A stretch of DNA of 64,000 nucleotides from Rhizobium sp. Root1212 (GTDB taxonomy: Bacteria; Pseudomonadota; Alphaproteobacteria; Rhizobiales; Rhizobiaceae), in contig NZ_LMDA01000001.1 in NCBI RefSeq assembly GCF_001424985.1, forward strand, positions 496,001-560,000, read 5' to 3'. Of this stretch, positions 7,690 to 17,388 are shown piece after piece. The first letter of the stretch is position 1, and each line of letters starts with the position of its first letter. The position numbers and the translations under genes were made by a program. The notes under the pieces are model-generated. The model saw only the letters and a list, made by a program, of their open reading frames with translations, was not told where the DNA came from and did not search any database.

Positions 7690-9363
7690 ATGACGACCAA
7701 GATTGTAATCACCAGCAACCGCACGACGCCCGTATCCGTGCCATTGTCGAACAGCGAGCTGATCGTCAATCAGAACGTTTCCGTCTCCACGCCCGGCACC
7801 GCGCTGATCGCGACCGGCACGGCGACGAACCGCAATTTCTACATCAACGGCAATCTTCTCTCGGCTTCCGATTATGCCGTTCAGTTCGGCGCGACCTCCG
7901 TCGCCGACAGCAACAGCCTGTTCGTGGTCGGCAAGACCGGCAAGATCGACGGCCAGGCCTATGGCATGAATATCCTCAGCGGCGGCCTGGAACTCGTCAA
8001 TCACGGCACCATCCAGGCGGTGAAGACGGCGCTTTCCGTCAGCGGTGCCGCGACCAAGGTCGTCAATAACGGCCTGCTCGTCTCCTCGACCGGCACGGCC
8101 ATCATTGCCAGCGGCAAGAGCGAGATGGTCATCAACAACGGTACCACCAAGGCGGCGGCCAATGCCGTCGTGCTTTCCGGTGCCTCCGCCAATTTCACTA
8201 ACAATGGCGAAACCAGTTCCAGCAAGGCGAGCGCCCTCGTGTCTTCCGGCCTCTCGGCGATCCTGACCAACAACGGCACGCTGAAATCCGTGACCGATAC
8301 GATCGTTTCGTCCGGCGCCAAGGCCACAATCACCGACAACGGGCTGATCACCTCATCCAAGGGTTCGGCCATCATCGCCAAGGGCGCGTCGGCAATCGTC
8401 ACCAACAATGGCGGCACGATCAATGCAGTGAAAGATGCGGTGGTGCTGACCGGTGACGGCGGCAAGGTCACCAACAACGGCCTCATCACCTCGGCGGCCT
8501 ATGGCATTTCCGTCGATGCCGACAATGCCATCATCACCAACAACAAAACGATCAAGGCGGCCGGCGGCGTCACCATCGACGGCAGCAATGCGGCGCTGAC
8601 CAATACCGGCACGATAACCGCCACCAAGGCCGGCATCGCCGCCATCGATTTTTCCGGCACGGCATCGTCGCAGTTCAAGAATGGCGGATTGGTCGAAAGC
8701 ACCGGCATCGCCTTCCTCGGCGGCGACGGGGTGCAGAAGGTCATCAATTCCGGCACGATCAAGGGCTCTGTCTACCTCGGCGGCGGCAACGACTATTTCG
8801 AGGGTCTCATCGGCAAGGTGACCGGCAGCATCCATGGCGGCAAGGGCAACGACACCTACGTCATCAGCAGCACCGCGACCAAGCTGGTCGAAAAGGCCGG
8901 CGAAGGCACCGATCTCGTCAAGTCCAGCGCAACCTATACGCTGCAGGACAATTTCGAGAACTTGACGCTGACCGGCAGCGGCAACAGCAACGCCACCGGC
9001 AACAGCCTCGCCAACCAGATCCACGGCAACAGCGGCAAGAACATTATCAATGGCGCCGCCGGCAACGACACGCTTTGGGGCCATGGCGGCGCCGATACCC
9101 TGATCGGCGGCGCAGGCGCCGACACCTTCGTCTTCGCCAAAGGCGACGGCAAGGACACGATCAAGGATTTCGCTGCGACCGGCGCAAGCCACGACATCCT
9201 CGACCTGACCGGCCTTGCCAGCATCACCGACTTCAACGACCTCGTGAAGAACCACATGAAGCAGGTCGGAAGCCACGTGCAGATCAACGGCCTGAACGGG
9301 GACGTGATCGTTCTGGAGAACGTCAAGATCGGCCATCTCGACGCGGGCGATTTTCTGTTCTGA
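7690..9363 (+). CDS. Beta-helix repeat protein with C-terminal RTX calcium-binding repeats
   Basis: A 557-aa acidic protein with no N-terminal signal peptide. Residues 1-115 form a Thr/Ser/Asn-rich cap. From about 120 to 325 at least nine units of 21-23 residues repeat, each carrying TNNG(T/L)I or a variant and a hydrophobic triplet such as AVVLSG. This period suits a right-handed beta-helix. RTX nonapeptides follow: GGGNDYFEG (about 366), GGKGNDTYV (about 383), then GAAGNDTLWGHGGADTLIGG (about 455). The C-terminus ends DAGDFLF, like type I secretion substrates. Secretion through a T1SS and calcium-dependent folding are inferences; no T1SS genes lie in the window. It may be a surface adhesin or matrix protein. 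Confidence 0.85.
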   Translation: MTTKIVITSNRTTPVSVPLSNSELIVNQNVSVSTPGTALIATGTATNRNFYINGNLLSASDYAVQFGATSVADSNSLFVVGKTGKIDGQAYGMNILSGGLELVNHGTIQAVKTALSVSGAATKVVNNGLLVSSTGTAIIASGKSEMVINNGTTKAAANAVVLSGASANFTNNGETSSSKASALVSSGLSAILTNNGTLKSVTDTIVSSGAKATITDNGLITSSKGSAIIAKGASAIVTNNGGTINAVKDAVVLTGDGGKVTNNGLITSAAYGISVDADNAIITNNKTIKAAGGVTIDGSNAALTNTGTITATKAGIAAIDFSGTASSQFKNGGLVESTGIAFLGGDGVQKVINSGTIKGSVYLGGGNDYFEGLIGKVTGSIHGGKGNDTYVISSTATKLVEKAGEGTDLVKSSATYTLQDNFENLTLTGSGNSNATGNSLANQIHGNSGKNIINGAAGNDTLWGHGGADTLIGGAGADTFVFAKGDGKDTIKDFAATGASHDILDLTGLASITDFNDLVKNHMKQVGSHVQINGLNGDVIVLENVKIGHLDAGDFLF

Positions 9364-9366
9364 GGC

Positions 9367-9684
9367 TCAGTCGCTTTCGTAGTCGAAATCGTCATCAACA
9401 GGTATTGATGGCGGTCGTTCGCGGCCGTGACGAATGGCAAAGATGCGAATGCTGCTGTCGAGCATCTCGTAGTCAACGAGGTAAGCGCCCATGACCAGAC
9501 GCAGCACGCCCCGCACGGGTAGTTCTTCGGTCACATGACCTGCCAATGGAAACCGCCCAAGCATGTCGCGCAGCCGCTTCAGGTCGTTTGCGAACTGCTG
9601 CGCGGCTCGCGGATTGCGGGCGCGAAGATAGGCAGCTTCGGTTTTCACATAGTCTCGCGCGGACGGAGACAGGGTAACCTTCAA
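9367..9684 (-). CDS. Type II toxin-antitoxin system toxin, ParE/RelE superfamily
   Basis: A 105-aa protein with the compact ParE/RelE layout: N-terminal beta strand (MKVTLSPSARDYV), two helices (AAYLRARNPRAAQQFANDLKR), then strands ending IRIFAIRHGRERP. It is expected either to poison gyrase (ParE) or to cleave mRNA on ribosomes (RelE); sequence alone does not decide which. The start overlaps the antitoxin stop by 4 nt. The last 12 residues (DDDFDYESD) are an unusual acidic tail. The stop is 3 nt from the convergent RTX gene stop. Confidence 0.85.
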   Translation of the reverse strand: MKVTLSPSARDYVKTEAAYLRARNPRAAQQFANDLKRLRDMLGRFPLAGHVTEELPVRGVLRLVMGAYLVDYEMLDSSIRIFAIRHGRERPPSIPVDDDFDYESD

Positions 9685-9941
9685 GCGGCAGCACCCTTGA
9701 TGATCGCGTCCACTTCGGCAATGACATCGTCGAAGTTATGCCCCTCGCCAGCATCCAGCGCTTTGCGCGCCTCGGCAATCTCGATGATCTCGCGACCTTC
9801 CGCCGCCAGATAGGATTTGAGCGCACGGACGATGACCCAGCTTCGGCTGCGGTCGCAGATGCCGGCAACCTCCTCGATTTCCGCCAGCACATCCAGCGGC
9901 AGCCGCAGCGTGATGGGGTCTGATAATTCCCGTCCTGACAT
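9681..9941 (-). CDS. Ribbon-helix-helix antitoxin (ParD/CopG-like)
   Basis: An 86-aa protein. A ribbon-helix-helix DNA-binding domain at residues 8-50 (PITLRLPLDVLAEIEEVAGI...SRSWVIVRALKSYL) is followed by an acidic C-terminal tail that should wrap the toxin (GEGHNFDDVIAEVDAII). ACGGAGG lies upstream of the ATG. It is translationally coupled to the toxin. Such antitoxins usually repress their own promoter, which would lie in 9942-9990. Confidence 0.87.
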   Translation of the reverse strand: MSGRELSDPITLRLPLDVLAEIEEVAGICDRSRSWVIVRALKSYLAAEGREIIEIAEARKALDAGEGHNFDDVIAEVDAIIKGAAA

Positions 9942-9991
9942 CGCTTTTACCTCCGTTTGTAATACAGGATAGCAAACATCAGCGGGTATTC

Positions 9992-10025
9992 AAAGCCACC
10001 GCCTTCCCTTGAAAGCAGTGGCTTT
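9992..10025 (-). terminator. Possible terminator downstream of gbcB
   Basis: AAAGCCAC...GTGGCTTT forms an 8-bp stem with an 18-nt loop, about 20 nt beyond the gbcB stop. The T tract is weak (TTTGAAT on the minus strand), so this is tentative. It separates gbcB from the antitoxin gene on the same strand. Confidence 0.4.
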
Positions 10026-10041
10026 TCCTGATCGGGACGGC

Positions 10042-11139
10042 TCAAGCCTCGATCTGCACATCGCCGATCGGGCGGGAACAGCAGGCGAGGATGTAGCCTT
10101 CCTCGATCTCGTCATCGAGGATGCCGCCATTGTGGTTCATCTCGACTTCGCCGGAAATCTTCATCACCCGGCAGGTGCCGCAGATGCCGCCTTCGCAGGC
10201 CGCACCGATACGCACACCGTTGGCGCGGGCCGTCTGCAGGATGGTCTTGCCCGGCTGGCATTTCGCTTCCTTGCCGGCCATGGTGAAGGTGATGGTGGAG
10301 ACGGCGTTGGCATCCGCTTCGCCCGCCCCGGCCCGGATGGCAAGTTCCTCCTCGGCGGGGGCCGCAGCAGGCTGGAAGCTTTCCTCGTGATGGCGCGCCA
10401 TGTCGAAGCCGATGCTTTCGAGCATGGATTTCACGCCCTTCATGAAGGGTTCCGGCCCGCAGCAGAAGACCGTGCGGTCGCGGAAATCGGGGGCCAGAAG
10501 AGCGAGCTTCGAGGTCTCGATGCGGCCGCGCAGGCCATGCCAGCCATGCCGCGGCGCGTGGGTCTCGACGATGAAGCCGAGATTGAGGTTCGGCATGTTG
10601 CGCGAGATGGTTTCAAGCTCGTCACGGAACAGGAGATCATCCGGCTGGCGGGCGCAGGAGAGGAAGGTCACGTTCGTCTGCGGCGCGCAATCGGCCATCC
10701 AGCGGGTCATCGACATCATCGGGGTGATGCCGGAGCCGGCGGAGATGAACAGGTATTTCTCGCCCGGATGACGGACGAAGGAGAAATCGCCGAGCGGGCC
10801 GAAAGCCCGGAGCTTCATGCCGGGCTTGAGGTTTTCGAACATCCAGCGGGTGCCGATGCTGTTTGCCTGCGCCTTCACCGTCACCGCGACCGAAAAGGGC
10901 CGCGATGGGGTCGAGGACAGGGTGTAGGTGCGCATGACCGGGTCTTCCGCCGTCACCGGCAATTCCAGCGTGACGAACTGGCCCGGCAGGTAGCGGAACC
11001 AGGCATCCTTCTCGGACTTGAAGGTGAAAGTCATGACATCGGGCGCCTCGACGGTCGCGGCGATGCACTCCAGCAGTTGCTGGCGGTCGTTGAAGGGCTG
11101 CAACTCGTCGAAATGGCGGAAGGAGGAGGCGATCGTCAT
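10042..11139 (-). CDS. gbcB: Glycine betaine monooxygenase reductase subunit (GbcB-like)
   Basis: A 365-aa oxidoreductase that should carry electrons from NAD(P)H through FAD and a 2Fe-2S centre to the Rieske oxygenase encoded upstream. The FAD-binding RTYTLSS is at residues 70-76. The NAD-binding GSGITPMM is near 136-143 and CCGPEPFM near 230. A C-terminal plant-type ferredoxin domain has the ligand pattern CEGGICGTC plus a distal CC. Its ATG starts 1 nt after the gbcA stop, so the pair is one operon. Length and domain order fit GbcB. Related reductases for other Rieske oxygenases (carnitine, stachydrine) cannot be fully excluded. Confidence 0.85.
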   Translation of the reverse strand: MTIASSFRHFDELQPFNDRQQLLECIAATVEAPDVMTFTFKSEKDAWFRYLPGQFVTLELPVTAEDPVMRTYTLSSTPSRPFSVAVTVKAQANSIGTRWMFENLKPGMKLRAFGPLGDFSFVRHPGEKYLFISAGSGITPMMSMTRWMADCAPQTNVTFLSCARQPDDLLFRDELETISRNMPNLNLGFIVETHAPRHGWHGLRGRIETSKLALLAPDFRDRTVFCCGPEPFMKGVKSMLESIGFDMARHHEESFQPAAAPAEEELAIRAGAGEADANAVSTITFTMAGKEAKCQPGKTILQTARANGVRIGAACEGGICGTCRVMKISGEVEMNHNGGILDDEIEEGYILACCSRPIGDVQIEA

Positions 11140-11140
11140 C

Positions 11141-12694
<1,554 letters not shown>

Positions 12695-12715
12695 TCATTT
12701 AAGCGGAGAGCAGCG

Positions 12716-12739
12716 TGTCGCATCTGTCAATCCGCGACA
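12716..12739. promoter_or_regulatory. Dyad TGTCGC-N12-GCGACA
   Basis: A perfect 6-bp inverted repeat about 330 nt upstream of the gbcA start. Betaine-catabolism genes in Pseudomonas are activated by the AraC-type GbdR. Whether this dyad binds such a regulator is only a guess. Confidence 0.35.
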
Positions 12740-12866
12740 GCCGGTTCCAGAATGACGACACGGAACGGAATTCGTGACGATGAAATTTATCCATTGGAAA
12801 CAATGTGATGATGAAATTTTCGGCAGGCGATGATTTTTCGGGCGCGCTGGCCGGAACGCGCGGCGC

Positions 12867-12887
12867 CGATGTCTCATTGCGACATCG
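12867..12887. promoter_or_regulatory. Dyad CGATGTC-N7-GACATCG
   Basis: A perfect 7-bp inverted repeat in the gbcA/13033 divergent region. Its half-site GACATCG resembles the GCGACA half-site of the dyad at 12716. It is a candidate operator; no regulator gene is adjacent. Confidence 0.38.
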
Positions 12888-13032
12888 CGAAGTCTTCCGG
12901 AAACCGCCATCGCGCAAGCTTCGCAACACCGTCGGCGGCTAGAAGGAAGGAGGCGTTAACCGCGCCATAGTAGATTTTTCTCATGGAAGACCGGCAGCGA
13001 CGGCTGTCGCAGCAGGCAAACGGGTACGGGTC

Positions 13033-13638
13033 ATGCCAGATCTGCGTTATTTCGATAAATCCATCGTCCAGCCGGAAGCTCCTGCCGGCAAGCTGGCCGT
13101 GCATACCGAATTCCTGCGGACCGGCCGCATCAAGCGCCGCGACGACACCGGTCATCCCGCCGAAAAGCGCTACCTCACCCACAAGGACGTGGCCGCGCGC
13201 ACCGGCCGCAAGCTCGAAGCCGCCGGCACCCAGGCGCATGAGCGCATCAACAATTTCCACGCCTCGATCCGGTTTCCGAAGATCATCTTCCACAAGACGC
13301 TCGCTGGCCGCCCGCATCTCGGCTATTGCCACGTGACTTCGGCAAAGACCAAGTTCGCCGAATTCGACGATGTGCGCTGGTCGTTCTACATCGCCAATTT
13401 CTTCGCCGACGTCGACGAGAAGGACCTGCTCTTCAAGAACATCAGCCTCGGCTATTCGCGCATGTATTTCGCCGTCGCCATGGAAAAGGATGCGGACGAA
13501 GGCAAGCTGATCGTCGATCGCAAGATCCGCGAAGACGGGCTGCTGTTCCGCACCCGCGACCCGAAGGCGGCGCTGAAGAACGTGCTGATGCTCGGCGCCG
13601 TCAACGAGCCACTGCGCAAAATCATCCGCAGCCTCTGA
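13033..13638 (+). CDS. Conserved hypothetical protein
   Basis: A 201-aa, strongly basic soluble protein without signal peptide or membrane segment. I do not recognise a characterised family. Visible features are a basic N-terminal third (RTGRIKRRDD, HKDVAARTGRKLE) and a mixed alpha/beta core with HLGYCHVTSAKTKFAEFDDVRW. A conserved-looking SFYIANFFADVDEKDLLF stretch follows, then a basic end. Codon usage matches the neighbours, so it is a resident gene. It stands alone between the gbcAB promoter region and the sua5 gene 70 nt downstream, and may be co-transcribed with sua5. Confidence 0.75.
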   Translation: MPDLRYFDKSIVQPEAPAGKLAVHTEFLRTGRIKRRDDTGHPAEKRYLTHKDVAARTGRKLEAAGTQAHERINNFHASIRFPKIIFHKTLAGRPHLGYCHVTSAKTKFAEFDDVRWSFYIANFFADVDEKDLLFKNISLGYSRMYFAVAMEKDADEGKLIVDRKIREDGLLFRTRDPKAALKNVLMLGAVNEPLRKIIRSL

Positions 13639-13708
13639 TTTTTTCATCCTTTGCGGATGCCGCCTGTTGTTCTAAGAAGCCGTCAGCAGACGCACTGAAG
13701 GCAAGGAC

Positions 13709-14695
13709 ATGGCTGAGATCATCGACACCCGAACCGACCCGGAAGCGGCGCTTTTGCGCGCCGCGGAGGTTCTGTCGCAGGGTTTTCCGGTCGCCATTCC
13801 GACCGAAACCGTCTATGGGCTCGCCGCCGACGCCACCAATCCCGACGCCATCAGCCGCATTTACGAGATGAAGGGGCGGCCGCGGTTCAATCCGCTGATC
13901 TGCCATGTCAGCGATATCGCCATGGCGGAGGAATACGTTACCTTCGATCCGCTGTCGCAGCGGCTGGCGGAGGCCTTCTGGCCGGGGCCGCTGACGCTGA
14001 TCCTCCCGCTGAAAGAAAATGCCAAGGTGCATGCGCTGGCATCCGCCGGGCTCGACACGCTTGGGGTACGGATGCCCGAAGGGTTTTCGCGAAAGGTCAT
14101 TGCTCGCTTCGGCCGGCCGCTGGCGGCGCCGAGCGCCAACACCTCCGGCAAGATCAGCCCGACGACGGCCGATCACGTGGAGGCTGATCTCGGCGGGAAA
14201 CTTCGACTCATTCTCGACGCCGGGCCGGCGGAAATTGGGCTGGAATCGACCATTCTGAAAGTGGAAGGCGAGCGGATACGGCTGCTGCGGCCCGGCGGGC
14301 TCGATGTCGCTGACGTCGAGAGACTGACGGGGATTTACGTGGAGCGGCCGACGACGGCTGGAGCCGCGATCGAGGCGCCGGGCATGATGGCGTCGCATTA
14401 TGCGCCGGGGGCGCGGGTGCGGCTCGGGGCGACGCGCGTGGAAGCCGGCGAGGCATTGATCCGGTTTGGCGGGGAAAAGATTGCGGGCGAGGAAGAGGCG
14501 GTTGTCGTGCTCGATCTCAGCCCTGACGGAAATCTGCGCGAGGCGGCGGCGCATCTGTTTGATTACATGAAGCAGGCGGATGCCTCGGGCGCTGCGACGA
14601 TTGCGTTCGGGGTTATTCCGAACGAGGGTTTGGGCGAGGCTATTCGCGACCGGATCGAGCGCGCTGCTGCGCCGCGGGATGGGGAAATGACCTAA
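13709..14695 (+). CDS. L-threonylcarbamoyladenylate synthase (Sua5/TsaC family)
   Basis: A 328-aa cytoplasmic enzyme making threonylcarbamoyl-AMP from Thr, bicarbonate and ATP for the t6A37 tRNA modification. The YrdC domain covers about residues 10-200: the TETVYGLAADA signature near 31, KGRPRFNPL near 54, PLTLILP near 94, and LAAPSANTSGKISPT near 137. A linker and a C-terminal Sua5 domain follow (ASHYAPGARVRL from about 230). That makes this the long Sua5 form rather than the short E. coli TsaC. The downstream partners tsaB/D/E are not in the window. Confidence 0.92.
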   Translation: MAEIIDTRTDPEAALLRAAEVLSQGFPVAIPTETVYGLAADATNPDAISRIYEMKGRPRFNPLICHVSDIAMAEEYVTFDPLSQRLAEAFWPGPLTLILPLKENAKVHALASAGLDTLGVRMPEGFSRKVIARFGRPLAAPSANTSGKISPTTADHVEADLGGKLRLILDAGPAEIGLESTILKVEGERIRLLRPGGLDVADVERLTGIYVERPTTAGAAIEAPGMMASHYAPGARVRLGATRVEAGEALIRFGGEKIAGEEEAVVVLDLSPDGNLREAAAHLFDYMKQADASGAATIAFGVIPNEGLGEAIRDRIERAAAPRDGEMT

Positions 14696-14733
14696 TGGAA
14701 CCGGCCGCAGGAAAAGCTTGGTCCGAACGCGCC

Positions 14734-14881
14734 GCGGCTTACCCCCCTCTGTCAGCGATGCTGACATCTCCCCCTCAAGGGGGGAGATCATTCTTTTCCC
14801 TTATACTCTTCGACGCGATATGCCCCCAATCTCCCCCCTTGAGGGGGAGATGTCACGCAGTGACAGAGGGGGGTAAGCCGC
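14734..14881. repeat. Long imperfect inverted repeat (about 54-bp arms)
   Basis: The left arm begins GCGGCTTACCCCCCTCTGTC and continues through CATCTCCCCCTCAAGGGGGGAGAT. The right arm is its near-perfect reverse complement, ending GACAGAGGGGGGTAAGCCGC. A short AT-rich spacer (about 14787-14828) separates them. It fills the 226-nt gap between sua5 and the FAD dehydrogenase. This is a palindromic intergenic element typical of rhizobial genomes and could form a large hairpin in RNA. Confidence 0.85.
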
Positions 14882-14921
14882 AGCACGTGAAGAAGCGGCC
14901 CCGCCAAAGGAGCGTCCTCCC

Positions 14922-16352
14922 ATGACCATGCCGTCCCCAGAACTCATCGCCAGCTTCGCCGATATCGTTGGCCCGGCCAATGCCCTGACCGCACCCGCGG
15001 ATATCGCGCCCTATCTTGTGGAATCGCGCGGGCTCTACAAGGGAACGACGCCGCTGGTGCTGAAGCCCGGCAGCGTCGCAGAAGTGTCCGCAATCATGAA
15101 GCTTGCCAGCGCGACCGGCACGCCGATCGTGCCACAGGGGGGCAATACCGGGCATGTGGCGGGACAAATCCCGCGCACCGGGCAAAACGATGTCGTGCTC
15201 TCGCTGCAACGGTTGAACCGCATCCGCGATATCGATCCGGTCGGCAATGTCATCGTTGCCGATGCCGGCTGCGTCCTTGCCGATATCCAGAAGGCGGCGG
15301 AAGCGCATGACCGGCTTTTTCCGCTGTCGCTCGGCTCGGAAGGTTCCTGCCGGATCGGCGGCAATCTTTCCACCAATGCCGGGGGAACGGCGGTGCTTGC
15401 CTATGGCAACATGCGCCAGCTCTGCCTTGGCCTTGAAGTGGTGCTGCCGACCGGCGAGGTCTGGGACGGGCTGCGTCGGCTGAAAAAGGACAATACCGGC
15501 TACGACCTGCGCGACCTTTTTATCGGCGCGGAAGGCACGCTGGGCGTGATCACCGGCGCAGTGCTGAAGCTTTTCCCGCGACCGCGCGGCCATCAGGTGG
15601 CCTTTGCCGGGCTGAAGAGCGTTGCCGATGCGCTTACGCTGTTCGACCGGGCATCGAGCCTCGCGGGTCAGGCGCTGACCGGTTTCGAACTGATGCCGCG
15701 GCTCGGCGTCGAGTTTACGTCAAAACATATTCCGGGCGTGCGCGATCCTCTGCCGACCCCTCATGCCTGGTACGCGCTGATCGATATCTCGACGTCGGAT
15801 TCCGCCGAAAGCGCCACGCGCATGATGGAGGCGCTGCTGGAAGGCGCGCTTGCCGATGGGCTGGTCGAAAATGCCGTGATCGCCGCGAACGAGACGCAGG
15901 CCAAGGCGCTCTGGCATATGCGTGAAAGTATGTCGCCGGCGCAGAAGCCGGAGGGCGGCTCGATCAAGCATGATGTTTCCGTGCCGGTTTCCAGCATTCC
16001 GGCCTTCATGGCCGAGGCTGATGCCGCCGTGATGAAGGCCATTCCCGGCGCCCGCATCTGCTCCTTCGGCCATATGGGCGACGGCAACATCCACTACAAC
16101 ATCTCCCAGCCGGTCGGGGCCGACAAGGAGGCTTTCCTGGGCCGCTGGCGCGAGATGAACGCCATAGTTCACGGCATCGTGCTCAGATACAACGGCTCGA
16201 TTTCCGCCGAGCACGGCATCGGCCAGTTGAAGCGGGATGAACTGGCCGAGGTGCGCACGCCGATCGAGATCGACCTGATGCAGCGCATCAAGCACGCCTT
16301 CGATCCCGCAGGCATCATGAACCCGGACAAGGTGCTCAAGATCGAAAGGTAG
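14922..16352 (+). CDS. FAD-binding oxidoreductase, D-2-hydroxyacid dehydrogenase (GlcD/D2HGDH family)
   Basis: A 476-aa flavoprotein of the vanillyl-alcohol-oxidase fold, probably oxidising a D-2-hydroxyacid such as D-2-hydroxyglutarate or D-lactate. The FAD-binding PCMH domain covers about 40-220, with PIVPQGGNTGHVAG (about 67-80), SLGSEGSCRIGGNLSTNAGG and GAEGTLGVITGAVLKLFP. The C-terminal FAD-oxidase domain carries FGHMGDGNIHYN (about 384-395) and SAEHGIGQLKRDEL, the metal and substrate motifs of the D2HGDH/LDHD group. There is no Fe-S domain, so electrons may pass to ETF or quinone. Substrate assignment is inference. Confidence 0.9.
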   Translation: MTMPSPELIASFADIVGPANALTAPADIAPYLVESRGLYKGTTPLVLKPGSVAEVSAIMKLASATGTPIVPQGGNTGHVAGQIPRTGQNDVVLSLQRLNRIRDIDPVGNVIVADAGCVLADIQKAAEAHDRLFPLSLGSEGSCRIGGNLSTNAGGTAVLAYGNMRQLCLGLEVVLPTGEVWDGLRRLKKDNTGYDLRDLFIGAEGTLGVITGAVLKLFPRPRGHQVAFAGLKSVADALTLFDRASSLAGQALTGFELMPRLGVEFTSKHIPGVRDPLPTPHAWYALIDISTSDSAESATRMMEALLEGALADGLVENAVIAANETQAKALWHMRESMSPAQKPEGGSIKHDVSVPVSSIPAFMAEADAAVMKAIPGARICSFGHMGDGNIHYNISQPVGADKEAFLGRWREMNAIVHGIVLRYNGSISAEHGIGQLKRDELAEVRTPIEIDLMQRIKHAFDPAGIMNPDKVLKIER

Positions 16353-16533
16353 GAGGTGTGGCGAAGGCCCCTCCCCAACCGCCAGCCATCGTGGAAAAGA
16401 AAGACTGAACGCGGCTGGTTAACGGGATGCTAGGAAAACCTGCCCTATAGGAGGCGATCGGTTCAGTTTTGCGTTGCCGTGCTCCGGCCGCCGGGTTTTC
16501 CCCGGCGGTCGGGAAAGCGGTCATGTCCGGAGT

Positions 16534-17349
16534 ATGCTTTTGTCCCGCCAGCATTTTTTCAAGTTTGCCCTTTCAGCATTCCTCATTTCCGCTCCCGCCG
16601 CGATGGCGCAGGAGGCCGGTCATTTCTGGTCCGGCGACTGGTATCTCAAAGTCGGCGCGACCGGCTTTCTCGGCCCGAAATATGACGGCTCCTCCAAGCG
16701 CCTGTTCCAGGCGGCGCCACTGATCTCGCTCGGCAAATCCGGCAGCAGCGTGCGCTTCTCCTCGCGCAACGACAATCCGTCCTTCGCCTTCGTCGATACC
16801 GGTGCCTTCCGGGCCGGCGTTGCCGGCAAGCTGATCTTCGACCGCGACGGGGATACCTCCAGCGACCTGAAGGGTCTTTCGCCGGTCAAGTTCGGCGGCG
16901 AGCTTGGCGGTTTCGCCGAAGTCTATCCGACCGACTGGCTGCGCCTGCGCGCCGAAGTACGCCAGGGCATCCGCAGCCATCACGGCGTCGTCGCCGATGT
17001 CGCGGCCGATGGTTTCGTCGACGTCACCGACAATATCCGCGTATCCGCCGGCCCGCGCCTTTCGGCCGCGACCAGCGACTATTTCGAGGCCTATTACGGC
17101 GTCAACGGCGCGGAAGCCGCCGCCTCGGGCCTTTCCGAATACAAGCCCTCCGGCGGCCTGAATTCGGTCGGCGTCGGCACCGCCATCACCTGGCAGGCGA
17201 CCGACAAGCTCGATACCAGCGCCTTTGCCGAATATAAGCGGCTGAAGGGACCGGCGGCCGATTCCAGCCTCGTCAAGGAACGCGGCAGCCGCAACCAGTT
17301 CATGGTCGGCCTGTCCGCCACCTATCGTTTCGATTTCTCGCTGGATTGA
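16534..17349 (+). CDS. MipA/OmpV family outer membrane protein
   Basis: A 271-aa protein. ATG 16534 is chosen because it directly begins a signal peptide (MLLSRQHFFKFALSAFLISA, cleavage near AMA-QE); the frame stays open 60 nt further upstream. The mature part alternates polar and hydrophobic residues in strands and ends in a C-terminal aromatic strand (ATYRFDFSLD), as expected of a beta-barrel. GDWYLKVGATGFLGPKYDGS and KFGGELGGFAEVYPTDWLRL match MipA/OmpV-type features. The family includes the MltA-interacting scaffold protein. The true role here is unknown. It shares no operon with ubiA, which starts 39 nt downstream, unless transcription reads through. Confidence 0.82.
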   Translation: MLLSRQHFFKFALSAFLISAPAAMAQEAGHFWSGDWYLKVGATGFLGPKYDGSSKRLFQAAPLISLGKSGSSVRFSSRNDNPSFAFVDTGAFRAGVAGKLIFDRDGDTSSDLKGLSPVKFGGELGGFAEVYPTDWLRLRAEVRQGIRSHHGVVADVAADGFVDVTDNIRVSAGPRLSAATSDYFEAYYGVNGAEAAASGLSEYKPSGGLNSVGVGTAITWQATDKLDTSAFAEYKRLKGPAADSSLVKERGSRNQFMVGLSATYRFDFSLD

Positions 17350-17388
17350 GGCGCTTGACCCTGTCTGCCATCGGCGGCAAACAGGGGC

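Noticed and set aside
9367-9941. Toxin-antitoxin pair as the edge of a genomic island with the RTX gene
   Set aside because: No integrase, repeats, tRNA or composition change mark an island; the pair fits between resident genes.
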